Shown here: positions 47,398 to 58,209 of the stretch, in pieces | Position numbering within the stretch: position 1 is the first letter of the stretch | Layout of the letters: every line of letters begins with the position of its first letter | NCBI GenBank assembly: GCA_020205615.1 | Contig: CM035160.1 | Span: 4,938,437-5,002,436 of the forward strand | Source of the DNA: Panax quinquefolius | Lineage: Eukaryota; Streptophyta; Magnoliopsida; Apiales; Araliaceae | DNA: 64,000 nucleotides | Reading direction: 5' to 3' | Made by a program: the position numbers and the translations under genes | Notes under the pieces: generated by a model | Told to the model about the DNA's origin: nothing | What the model saw: only the letters and a program-made list of their open reading frames with translations | Databases searched by the model: none

Positions 47398-47809
47398 AGT
47401 AGTGTCTTCTTACGTGAGAATCAATAATTGGTGCAATACTGCAAATGCTACTTGTGCAACAACGCCATTCATCAGTATTTTAACCAATAAGTATTCCAAC
47501 AAATGTTAATTGAGAATAACTACGCCGTTATTTATAAAATTTTTCTTTTATCGTTTTCTTCATCCGACAGTTATTCTGTTATGGGGCCCATAAAACGCTA
47601 CCGTCGTCATTTAATATTCCCCAATGTAAAGAATATTCCACGACCAAATGAATATTCCCTGATAAAATGAGTATTTTATAACCACTAGCATATTTTGAAA
47701 AAAAAATTCATATATCACCCTTTAACTTTAACTTTTATCTATTTAACCATTTACCTAATAGTAATTATAAGAAAAATTGAAAACTTTTATTTCATAAAAT
47801 TCGGATCTT

Positions 47810-47812
<3 letters not shown>

Positions 47813-47854
<42 letters not shown>
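47813..47854. repeat. (TA)n microsatellite at a gypsy insertion edge
   Basis: About 20 AT units adjoin the right end of the outer solo LTR. The left flank is also TATATA, so the element landed in a TA tract of the hAT. Confidence 0.9.
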
Positions 47855-47856
<2 letters not shown>

Positions 47857-48976
47857 CAATAAAAAATATAATGAGTAATAATATATGGTATATATATACT
47901 ATATTGACTCATACTAGACTTTTTTAATCACAACTGTTCATAAGTAAGTAATTCATTATTTTTTTAAAAAATAATATAAATTAGATTATTATTTAGTTTT
48001 AAATATTATAGAGAGAGACCAATATTAAGAGGATGAGTCATATGTGATTAAAATTTGATTGACAAAGTTATAAATTTTCAATTTGACCCCGTATAATAGA
48101 AAATTTATAAAATTTTAGTGGGATCAATTTATATATAATATTTTAAAATTTTAAAATTTATCTTATATTATAAAATAAATTATTTTTTTTTTCAGTAGAG
48201 GCGATTGACCCCGTACTAGTGCATGTGGCTTCGCCACTGCCTGAGTCCCCATTTTTGCAATGACTAATCTTTAATTTCCTCCCGCAAATTGCCACATTAT
48301 ACATAAATTCAAGAGGTTATAATATGGCCAAATCAAAATTAATTAGTAATTCTCATCATCCAGTCATTAAATTAAGTAAATTCTAAAATGATATGTAAAA
48401 TATTTTATAATAGAAGGAGTGGAGTATAATTTTTATTTTTGCATTAAAATGCATAGGCGCACAAACACACACATATATATATATAGTATCTACAATTCCC
48501 CAGAAATTATGATCTAGCTAGCTGTGCATGTCAGCCCACGAATGCAAACACTGCACACATATTTCATCTGGATTACTGGATCGTAGTAGTAGTAGTTTTT
48601 ATGCATGCGTACGTAAGAGTGGAGTAGTATGTGAAATAATTGAATGCAATTTGTTTTATAGCCGGCTTGAATCTTGATATTGGAGAAATCCAGATTCCCA
48701 CCTTTAATAATTCCAATTACAGATGGCATGCTACCATTTTATTTCCATTTGGATACGCTTATTGTCAAAAATAAAGCTAACTTTTTGCCAAAAGAATAGT
48801 AATATATTATTATATATTTTTTTCTTAATTTCTTGGTTTGAGTTTGGAAAGAAAAGAAAAATAGTTTGAAATTAAGAACACTAGTCTCGTTTATTCGCAA
48901 GTTCCTTTAATCCAAACGGAATAAAAGGATTTTGGCCAAGGAATAGTTACAAGGAATTAATGACATAACTCACAAC

Positions 48977-48979
<3 letters not shown>

Positions 48980-49014
<35 letters not shown>
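48980..49014. repeat. (TA)n microsatellite
   Basis: About 17 uninterrupted TA units in spacer. Confidence 0.95.
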
Positions 49015-49017
<3 letters not shown>

Positions 49018-50870
49018 CCATCCAATCAAAAAGAAAAAAAAAAAGAATAGGAAATTAAAGAATAATAAAAGGTCCTATCTATATTATACTATATAATGGT
49101 CCTTGTTAGGAGTTGTATTATAAAGCACATTATATTTGTCCTTATTGGGAGTCGTGGTATTATAAAGATGGAAGTTTATTGAGTAGTTAAAATAATTGTT
49201 ATAAAAATGTCGTTAAATATATATTTATTTTAAAAATATAAATATATTATTTTGATAATTACAAAATAAAAAGGTGTGGGCCGGGGGAAAGGGGAAGATA
49301 TTCGACACCAACAAGATGTTGATTTTTGAAACTTTATTATTTCTGTCTCGTCTCGTCTCGTCTCCTCTCCTCTCCTCTTCTGATGGTACACAAAAAAGAG
49401 AAAAAGAAAAAGAAAAAGAAATGGAATGAAAATGTGAAGAACAATTCTCACGCCACCCTTTTTCCTTATTTCTCTTCTTTCCGCAAACAAAAATGGAATG
49501 GATTATGGATTATGGATTATGGTTTATGGTATGGATGAATGAGTGAATGATGGCCAATACAATATATCCACATCGCAAATGAGGTTCAACCACGTGGCGA
49601 AATGGGTAGGAGGACACGTTACCAGTTTTTCATTGGGTTGAGCTATGGGATTGGGATTGCTTTAATTTGTAGACCACCACCACTAGTCTTACTACTACTA
49701 CTACTACTAGTCTAGTCTAGTCGTGGTCCAAACCTTTACCCCACGATGGTGAGACCAGCGGTGCCTATGCCTTGCCTTTCCAACCATTTTCATCCATACT
49801 GCTAGGTGCTAGCCAGCCTACCTCAGTTTTAGTACGTTCATGGTACCTTCCTACATCCTAAAATTAAATATAAAACCCCATTTTTTTCATTAAGCCAGTT
49901 CAATAATATTTTATTCCTTTATTTAGAATATATGTTATTGCAATTTAATTCTATAGATACATTTCATCCTAAGGCCTAGGGATAATCGGTAAACAGAATT
50001 AGGTGCGGAACTAGAAAAAACCTAGCTTCAATTTCTAGCCTGATCTTTTAGTAGTACGTAATGACTCATTTTAGTCAAGAATAAAATGAATCATTCCGCT
50101 CTCTATTCTATCCTATCCTATTTCATTCTCTTCCTTTCTCTTATCTATTCTATTTTTTCATCAATTTCGGTTCTTAAATCTAAACGTAACATATATAATT
50201 AAAAAAGAGACCTTAATTATCATTAGGATCTGATAATGAATGAAAGTTTTATAGTATTTTCTTAACTATTTTTATTGAGATAAATATATATAATATCGCT
50301 TTTTAGTGTATTTCTTGAAGGAATAAAAAACTGTATAAAAGAAAAGTTGCAACTCACATTCCCATTTTAGGACCGAAGGAATATAGAGGTAGGTAGGTTT
50401 CCAATTAGTACGTGGGCTATATTCATACATATGTGCAAAATGATCCACACCCCATCGTTTCTTTACGGGTTCACTTCAAATCTTGTCGGAAATTTATAAA
50501 AACTAATAGTAAATACGTTTACATGATAAGCCAAGTAGCAAGATTATTCAACACGCCCTCCAATTAAAAATATATTTACGAAACAATGACTTTTATTTAT
50601 TTATTAAATACTATTATGTTAAAATTTTATGTCAATTTGTGATTTAAAAATATAAATTCATCTCTAACTTTGGCATATATATATATATAGGGATAAAAAA
50701 GAAAAACACATAATATTAAAAGGGAAAAATATATATACACAACAGATGCGTGTAGAAGACATAAATCACCATGATTTACGGTTTATCTGTCATTATAATT
50801 ATTCGATCTACGACTTACAGCTTCAATAAATCAAAAAAATTATTATTATAGATAATTATGTATTACACAG

Positions 50871-50875
50871 CTATA

Positions 50876-50908
<33 letters not shown>

Positions 50909-50911
50909 GTA
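50871..50911. repeat. Interrupted (TA)n microsatellite
   Basis: (TA)n with a CATATA interruption, making a palindromic TATACATATATATATATGTA. Confidence 0.9.
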
Positions 50912-51115
50912 TCTGATATGAAAATCATAAGTTGTATCCAATAATTGTGTAGCGTGGTATTTACTATGCAGGACCAAATATATTGTTTATTGTGAATGGA
51001 TTCTAGAATAGATTTGTGTTTTTCCAAATTGGGTTGATTAAGATTGAAAGGGAAAGCTAGCAGTATGTTTTTTGGACATTAGCTAATAAATAGCCTAATG
51101 GTATGAAAGAGATTC

Positions 51116-51251
51116 GGTTAGTATGAAATTATTTTATTGGTAAGTTGGTCAATTGATCAATAAAATACTAACATACATACAATCTTATTTGTGTGTGAGT
51201 ATTCTATTGATCAATTAACCAATTTATCATAAAATAAACTTCATACTAACC
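51116..51251. mobile_element. Foldback MITE, copy 2 of a three-copy family
   Basis: This is the best-preserved copy. GGTTAGTATGAAATTATTTT through TGGTCAATTGATCAATA pairs with the complement of the right end (TATTGATCAATTAACC to CATACTAACC). The arms are about 53 bases and the element is 136 bases. Confidence 0.75.
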
Positions 51252-51926
51252 ACTGCTTAATGAAAGGTAATACTACTAGATAGGAGTATGGTTTTGGAAT
51301 AACATATACGTACCGATGTTAAAGTATAAAGCACTAATTAATTGCACGATTCCCCAATGACGAGACCTTAAAAGCATAAAATTGTAGCTAAATGATTGTA
51401 GTAGTAGTAGTTCATCTTAGTTGTTACTCCTGTTATACCAAAGTATTATTATATAATAATTAAATAAACAAAATTAGAAGATAAATAATTTTATAAAAAA
51501 TGATTTACTAGATGTAATTGATAAATTTTTAAAATTAAGTCAACTGTTGAATACCTCTTTTTAAAAGCAGATTTCGCCTCCATTATCGCCTTTAAAAAAC
51601 GATGAACGCCTAATTTCAGGGATAAAATTGCTTTTCAACTAAAAACACTTCAATGGAAGAGTTTTACACACCAGGAAAAATTTGAACACTCTCTAACTTT
51701 TTAATGAATGTAATTTTTTAGAACTTGAGAAGGATTGAAGTTGAAATTGAAGTCATTATTTTGGGTAGATTTAGAACCTATTTATAGGTTTCCAAATACC
51801 CATTTGAAGATATACATCCTTTTGAAAGATTACATCCCTTTAAAAAGGTATAAACTAATTAAAGGTCACACTTATTAATTTTATTTCATTCATTTATATA
51901 TATATATATATATATATCCAACAACT

Positions 51927-52160
51927 CCCTCCCTCCGTCACGTTTTATATAATTTTATTTTTTTAAATTATTTTACGCTTTATATAGTTTAGGAGAGTTA
52001 GTTATAATTTTTTAAAAATGATTTTTAATGAAAAAATGTTAAAAGAGAGAGAGAGAAATATGATAAATAATATTATAAAGAATTAATTCTTTATTTAATA
52101 TTATATAATTACTTTTTAAATTTTTGTGCACAAATATAAAACGTGATATATTATATTCCT
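51927..52160. mobile_element. Degenerate Stowaway-like MITE
   Basis: The left end CTCCCTCCCTCCGTCACGTT has the usual CTCCCTCCGT start. The right end contains the complementary AAAACGTGATATATTATATT. The shared core is TCACGTTTTATAT on both strands. The outer ends have decayed. Confidence 0.5.
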
Positions 52161-52985
52161 AATGTAATGTTGATGAGCTTAGTCAGCAAAGTGGAAGCTA
52201 GCTAGGTAGGCGTAGCTATTGTTTAAAGTCTCAAATAAGCCTTTCGATCCATTGTTTACTTTTTATTGGGAGAATAATTCTCACACCGGCATTCACATGT
52301 TTAACGTGGGTGTAGTGTAGTGTAGTATATACGAAAATAGAAAATAATATATTTTATTCGTTTTTAAAAGTATAATTTTTTATTATTAAAAAAAATCAGA
52401 TAAAATACATAAAATAAATATGTCATTTAATTGTGTCCATCAGCCAATCGGTGGTGTATTTAATTTAATTTAATTGCAATTTGCGAACAAGAGAGAAAAG
52501 AAATGTCTTGGTTCCATTTGTAGTGGCCCATTAAAAACTTTTTTCTTTAGCCCATTAGTGACTTGTACATGTTGTTAGTTTTTTTATTTATTTGTTATAC
52601 TGAATAAATATACTACTTAAAATAAGTGTAGGACTAGGAAGAGCAGTTTCAACAACATCCATCCTTAGCTACAAAGATATAACTAGGAACGATAAACTAG
52701 TAAGCTCGCTCCCACCACAACCGCAACTCTAATATACGATTTTTCCTTTTCTATACACTTCAGATATGTTTTGTTATAGATGTTGTGAGGAAGAACCCGT
52801 TCCATGCAAATTATGAACATCGATCTAATATATGTAACTAATATTCTTAAAAACATGTTACTGCCTGCCACCTTTAAACTTGACAACTTCCTTCAGCAAT
52901 GAAAGACCATCAAACTAGGAACTTCCTTCATTACAAAAACCTAAAAACCCCCCTAGCTCATTCGTTGCACAAGTAGCTCTTCCGG

Positions 52986-55900
52986 CTAACTTTTGTGTCC
53001 GTTTCTGGTTTCAGATGCAATGGAGAGAAGCCTCGAGACGCCCTGAGTCCACATCTCATATTCTCTCTTGTTCCTGCACTCAAACTCCACAACACCACGT
53101 ATCCTTGTCCTCAGCCCAAAGTAACGACGCTGCTCTCCCCCCTCAAACAAGTGCCTTCCTGGCCATGCTGGTATGTTCTTGCACACCTCCACCACCACAT
53201 CTGCCACTCGAAAATCAATTCCATAATTTCAATTATTTTCGTCTCTAATATGAAATCTATATACACTATGTAATTCACTACCATACAACTATAACTTACT
53301 TTTCTTCTTCTTGGTTATAGTCGAAGCTACATGTTTACTCTTCATCTTCAGCATCACCTGGAAATTGAACATAATGTGGGGATATTTTAACTTCCAAGAA
53401 CAGGATTCAACAAGTGCTAATAATTGAACACCATTATTTGTCAGATAAATCACCTGTCCAGTTCTATGAATGTAAACCGAGACAATTTTATAGTGGAGAT
53501 CACCTGCAGGGCCAGATTACAGTTAATTGCTGTTTAACCCAAGCTTGATCATGTGTTTTGTACAATTGAGACAATATTTACCGTTGCGAGTTCGTTTAAG
53601 AAGCTCAGTTCCCCTGGCAAGGAGTTCTTGATTACAGGCACCCAGAAAATTCTCTTCAGGGAAAAGCTCCTCACAATAGCCACCATTAGCAGTAGCATTT
53701 ACTTCATTCTGACCTACTACCCCCATTCCCAACCCTTTATCTACTGGGATCACTGCTGCAATATTCCATACTTCTTTTAGTGCTCTTGCCTTTAAGGTTG
53801 CTGCCCCCCGTAGAGCTGCACATATAGTAAATTTTTTTACTCGTGAATGCACAATTATCCATCTCAGGTTCAAACAAGTATCCTACATTTAATACTAGTT
53901 AGATAATTCCATTTTTGTGTGTCCTATTCTTACGACCATAAATTTATATAATTGTGCAATTGGATTCATTTCATAATAGACGTGAAAATGTCTAACAATT
54001 CATCCATTTGATGGTAATTTCAATTCAGAAACAAGGCAAGACCCTTGCTGCTTTAGATCTAATTAACAAAAGGACACCGTTGGGGAATTAAGTTTACTCA
54101 TACTTGATATGAAATCATCATCAACACAATTCATACCTATCAAGGATTATATCAATAACATATAGAAGCTCTTAAATAATGACTTTACTCACCAGTAGCA
54201 GCTGCAGCTGTAAGAGTCAATATGTCTCCATGTGAACGGACATTAACGGCAGAGTTAACTGCTGCTATAATGTGGTCGCGCTCAGCTCCCATGGACTCTG
54301 CAGCCTCCACACATTGTGCAGCTACTAATGTAGCTGCTGAAGCTACAGCCATGTCAGTCTTTGCCATTTGTTCATCCTTTTTTGATACTGAAGTGGCTGC
54401 AGTGGCCGCTGCAATGGCTGCCACGGCAGCAGCCACTCCAGCGACTGAAACAGCCGCGTGGAGTTGGGCGTTATGAGCTCTGGTATCTTCTTTCTTCTTC
54501 TCTCTCCTCTCCTTCAACCACTTCCCAACTGTCTTTCCACCTGGTGTGTTGCTGCCACTAGTGCCATAACCATTACAGCTGGTGGCAAATAGGGGCTGTA
54601 GTGTGTTGTTTGCTCGTAAAAACTGCACATATATGGTTTATATTCAGAAACCTCAAGTTCAACTCCCTCCCTCCCTCCCCCTCCCCCTCCCCCTCCCCCA
54701 TTCTTTTTCTAATGAATGTTGTTGTACAAATTGAAAGTCTTTAAAAAATAGCATATTTGAGGACAATAAACATAGAAAGTAAGAATGAAACAGTGCATAA
54801 TTGTCTGTCTCGTGAACCATGCTCATTTATAAATTTTGTTTAGTAAGAATTCTTAAATTGTACAGTTCTCTTTTATTAATAACCAACACTTGGACTGTTA
54901 CAATCACTGGTTGGCCAAATGGTGGCGGATTATGAAAACCAATTTAATAGGCCCTTGAGCTTGTCTAGTTTGTGCACAAATCTCAAATTCATATAGCCAA
55001 TGTTGAGTGATTTCAATTTGTGAGAGATAGAGTGCATGAAGAAATTCTAATCATTTAACATTCTGATAACTTGATAAGCTTCTAGGTTGAAGTTGGCTAA
55101 TGATAAAAGCATCTATAACTGCACACCCCTCAAGAAATTTCTTTATTTTTAATTTTTTCTTTTAATATTTAAAATTTAGTATAGTGGAATTGATTATGAG
55201 TCCACTCCCGGCGACGGCCAATGAGCGATAGGTCAATTTTTTTTTCAATTTGATTCTCAAAAAATATATACTCCCGGAGTAATATTTATTTCAACTTAAA
55301 TTTTTAAACGAAAAGAACTTATTCAGAAAGAGCACTTCTAGGGGGACTGTGGTTTTTCGACCGGGGTAGTGACCGGCCGGAATTTTTTTTTTTTTTTTTT
55401 TGCTTTTGACTACAAAATAATTAATGTAATTTATTGGAACTGAAATTTTTATAAAATGCAATGATTTAGATGTATTTTTGGATACACGTAACAAACATGA
55501 TTATACAGTCTATACAACCCTGTTTTTTACGTGTATCCAAATGACACCTAAATCACTGCATTTTATAAAAATTTCAGTTCCAATAAATCACATTAATTAT
55601 TTTGCAGTCAAAAGCAAAAAAAAAAAATTCCGGCCGGTCACCACCCCGGTCGGAAAACAACGGTCCCCCTAGACTTTCTAATTCAGAAAACAGCGGAGTA
55701 TCTGATAAGTCAGCGACCAGGTAAACTTGCTAGCTAGCGCGATATTTTCTACTCCTATATACGGTAAAAACGGAGTTTGCAAGTGTGAAATCAGAGTGGT
55801 AAAGTAACTCTTGGCATATCCGTGCTAGTTCTTTTGTAAAGAATCAAAGTTTAGAAGGAAATGGTTACCCAACTATACACTCCACCTGTCTTTTCACCAA

Positions 55901-57514
55901 GTCATTTCTGATGTCATATCGAAGGGGAAAAAAGAAAAATATTGTCATGCGTTTTCCCAAAATAAAATTTAATGTTAAATAAAATATTTAGGAAAAAGTA
56001 GCAAAAGTCAAAATTGAGATAGGATCATGAAGGAGAATTATTTATTGAAAGATACCATTTCATTTCCATTTACAATCTTGGCCCTACTACTAGATTTTTA
56101 AGCATTTTTTTTCAGGAAAAGGGAATAGGCTGAAAATAGCTATTGATGACAAAGGCCTCTCAATCATTCTTATTCAATATACTGCATCTTGATTACTGAT
56201 GTTACTTTTGCTTGTTTTCGTATTCAGACTACTAACAAGGTAAATAAAAACAAGACAAGGATTTTCAAATAAAAACAAGATTGAGAATTTCAAAGAAAAG
56301 AAGAGGTTGAAGGTAGGAAGGATGCAAATATAGGCAGAGCTTTCATGGACTTCAAAGCCTTCAACTCTAGGCCAAATGCCAAAATATTATTTTTAACAAA
56401 CACGCCAACAGTATATAAAACTAGTATTATTATTTGCTGCAATAGTGTCCTAAGCAAGTGAATTCAGTATTTGAGTTCGGCAGGCTGTATTCTATATGAT
56501 GTATATGGTGTGTAAGATACGTACGGCTCATAAGTCATGCGGTTTTGATTAGACACCACCAAAGCCAAAGCAAAAGCAAAAGCAATTCTAAATTAAAAGT
56601 TTTCGCATTGAAACTACACGAAAGCATTTGTCTCTCACTCTCTTCCTTTTCCTTTTCCTTTTCCTTTTCCTTTTTCTTGTTAGTGAAGATGAGAAATTTA
56701 TTAGTCACCTTTTCTTTGAGATGAGAAATTTATTAGTCACCTTTTCTTCTCAAATAGCCTAACATCAATGGTATGTTTACTAACTTTATAAAGACAACAT
56801 CCATTAAAATATATGTAGACTGAATGAAATCATGCAAGCTAAGCTTAGTACGCAACGCAAACCTTAACGACGTCGTCGTACTCATCAGAGGGGGAAACTG
56901 GCTGACCGTCCGATGTTTCTTCTGTGAGGGAAGCATTTAAGGGTCCGCTGCTGTGAGACAGCCTCCCAGATGTTAATGGAGATATTTCCTGTCAATTAAA
57001 TCTGTTAAGACATTTCTCAAAACTAATCTAACTTCAAGAGTCAAGACTTCAGAATTAAATTCTCAATTTCACGAAAAGACTTCAAATTTAAAACAAGAGA
57101 GAAACAGACTAACAAAAATGAAAGAAACAGAGCAAAAGAAAATCTGGGTATATGTTTAAAGCTCACAGATTGAGACATAATGCGTTCAAGAACCAGTTGG
57201 GAAGTTGCAGAAGAAGCGAATGAGAATGTATTCCCAGAAAGTACTGCCGATTCGGCTGCCTCTCCGGCGCCGGCTACTTCCTCTGTTTTCGAATTACTAC
57301 TGCCGGACTCAGCACCAGAAGCAGCAGCCTTACGAGCCTTTTTGGGAAGTATTAACTTTGGGGTTAGAGGAGCTACTAATGTTTTTGAGAGTTGTAAAGC
57401 TGAGGGACTCCATGACCTTGACAAGAACTGCATTGGTTCTGTTGGGCTTTCAGGAAACTGAACGCTGCCGCCGCCACCGGCGGCAAGCCTCTGCTCCGGC
57501 CCCTTACTTTCCAT
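52986..57514 (-). CDS. FORKED1/VAN3-binding-protein-like (auxin canalisation, PH-like)
   Basis: The family binds the ARF-GAP VAN3/SFC at the trans-Golgi and affects PIN1 delivery and leaf-vein joining. Seven exons: 57167-57514, 56863-56988, 54193-54622, 53582-53815, 53454-53503, 53300-53357, 52986-53200. Lengths sum to 1461 bases, giving 486 residues and a stop, with GT-AG at every junction. The N-terminal auxin-canalisation domain shows [38 protein letters not shown] and [20 protein letters not shown], an Ala-rich helix ([17 protein letters not shown]), and [20 protein letters not shown]. The C-terminal PH-like domain shows [36 protein letters not shown] and [20 protein letters not shown]. 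Length and order are normal for the family. Intron 2 (2.2 kb) holds a foldback MITE and a G-tract. Confidence 0.95.
54663..54699 (-). other. G-quadruplex-type tract in intron 2
   Basis: On the sense (minus) strand, four GGGGGA units followed by GGGA units occupy the intron 41-77 bases upstream of the exon 3 acceptor. At least four G-runs of 3-5 with one-base loops fit a stable RNA or DNA G-quadruplex. A splicing role is inferred only. Confidence 0.6.
55338..55672. mobile_element. Large foldback MITE in intron 2
   Basis: Arms of about 150 bases: CTAGGGGGACTGTGG, GACCGGGGTAGTGACCGGCC, TTATTGGAACTGAAATTTTT and GATACACGTAA reappear as their complements in reverse order at the right, ending TCCCCCTAG. 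ACTT flanks both sides (55,334-55,337 and 55,673-55,676). A roughly 40-base loop lies at the centre. No ORF. Confidence 0.8.
56643..56675 (-). repeat. (AAGGAA)n in intron 2
   Basis: CTTTTC-type hexamer repeats, purine-rich on the transcript strand of the FORKED-like gene. Confidence 0.8.
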
Positions 57515-58060
57515 TATAGTAGAGTGTGTAAAAATGATTTTAAGGAAAGAGAAGATATTTTTCCTTCTTTTTTTTTCCCAATCTTTGGTTTGGTTTGGTT
57601 TGGTTTTTGAAGAGAGCTGGCGGGGTTTTTGTAGTAGTAATATATTTTATGTATGTATAGTACAACTATATGTAGTGTGTAGTAGTAGGCTGTTGCACAA
57701 AAAAAAAAGAAAGTGTACTAGGCTGTGAGCCCCGCTGGTCAAGCTTGTCAGCTTGATCACATCTTTGTTGGTCAAGAGCACCTTTGATGACGTATTTGTC
57801 GGCCTTTCTGCCACGTGTCTTTCTGAAGCCACTACCCTTTTTCTTTTTTGTTATAAAACAACAATCACTCAAAAATTAAAAAATTATATGAAGTACAAAA
57901 AATGAATTACACATTATATACTTGAGTTTATTAAATTATACCGGGTTATACATGCATGATGTATTTATTAATATGCCTTGCGCACCATAATTCATACATC
58001 AAATATTAATTTTATATAAACTAAAAAAAATGATAACTATTATAACATGAAGCTCAAATA
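57515..58060 (-). promoter_or_regulatory. Upstream region of the FORKED-like gene
   Basis: This is the presumed promoter and 5' leader. It contains a (GGTTT)n-like run near 57,586-57,606. A CACGTG G-box lies at about 57,811-57,816. I cannot fix a TATA box or start site by eye. Confidence 0.4.
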
Positions 58061-58067
58061 CCGGAAG

Positions 58068-58200
58068 GGTTAGTATGAAATTTATTTTGAGGTAAGTTAT
58101 TCAATTGATTAATAGATATCGATACGCATTTGGCGTCAGATGCAGATTAATATTCTATCGATATTACATTGATCGATCAACTTATCAAAAAAATAACTTC
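58068..58200. mobile_element. Foldback MITE, copy 3 of a three-copy family
   Basis: GGTTAGTATGAAATTTATTT with TTCAATTGATTAATAGATAT on the left; on the right the diverged complement (TTACATTGATCGATCAACTT). Less well preserved than the copy at 51,116. Confidence 0.6.
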
Positions 58201-58209
58201 ACCAGAATC

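Larger units (their letters stand above)
33278..47812 (-). mobile_element. Solo gypsy LTR, host of two nested insertions
   Basis: On the minus strand this LTR starts TGTAAGATCC (47,812) and ends GGATGTCACA (33,278). It is flanked by ATATA on both sides (33,273-33,277 and 47,813-47,817). Removing the insertions at 34,670-43,079 and 44,595-47,397 (with one copy of each duplication) leaves about 3.3 kb of continuous LTR and no internal domain. A 33,425-33,880 segment is absent from most other copies. Confidence 0.8.
33149..48239. mobile_element. hAT element split by a gypsy nest
   Basis: The left end CAGGGGCGAAGCCAGAATT and right end (complement) CAGTGGCGAAGCCAC form a TIR known from plant hAT/MITE families. 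The flanks GCTGAGTC (33,141-33,148) and CCTGAGTC (48,240-48,247) match at 7 of 8 bases, as expected for hAT. Only 33,149-33,277 and about 47,818-48,239 belong to it; everything between is a later LTR insertion. A GGGGGCAGCGCCCCC hairpin lies in the left arm. No transposase is seen, so it is non-autonomous. Confidence 0.8.
48240..52620. other. Intergenic spacer
   Basis: No supported gene. It holds microsatellites (48,980-49,014 and 50,871-50,911), a pyrimidine run (49,347-49,380), short GATTATG and ACT repeats (about 49,500 and 49,693), a foldback MITE (51,116) and a Stowaway-like pair (51,927). ORFs here are low-complexity or lack motifs. Confidence 0.6.

Noticed and set aside
49230..49538. 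ORFs around the pyrimidine repeat at 49.3 kb
   Set aside because: Composition is entirely from TCTCG/CTCTC and AAAAG repeats; no protein family signal.
54222..54561. Ala-rich + strand ORFs opposite exon 3 of the FORKED-like gene
   Set aside because: Antisense of the Ala-rich coding exon; the minus-strand reading has family motifs and splice sites.
57180..57519. + strand ORFs opposite exon 1 of the FORKED-like gene
   Set aside because: Antisense shadows; no motif, while the minus strand shows the auxin-canalisation N-terminus.
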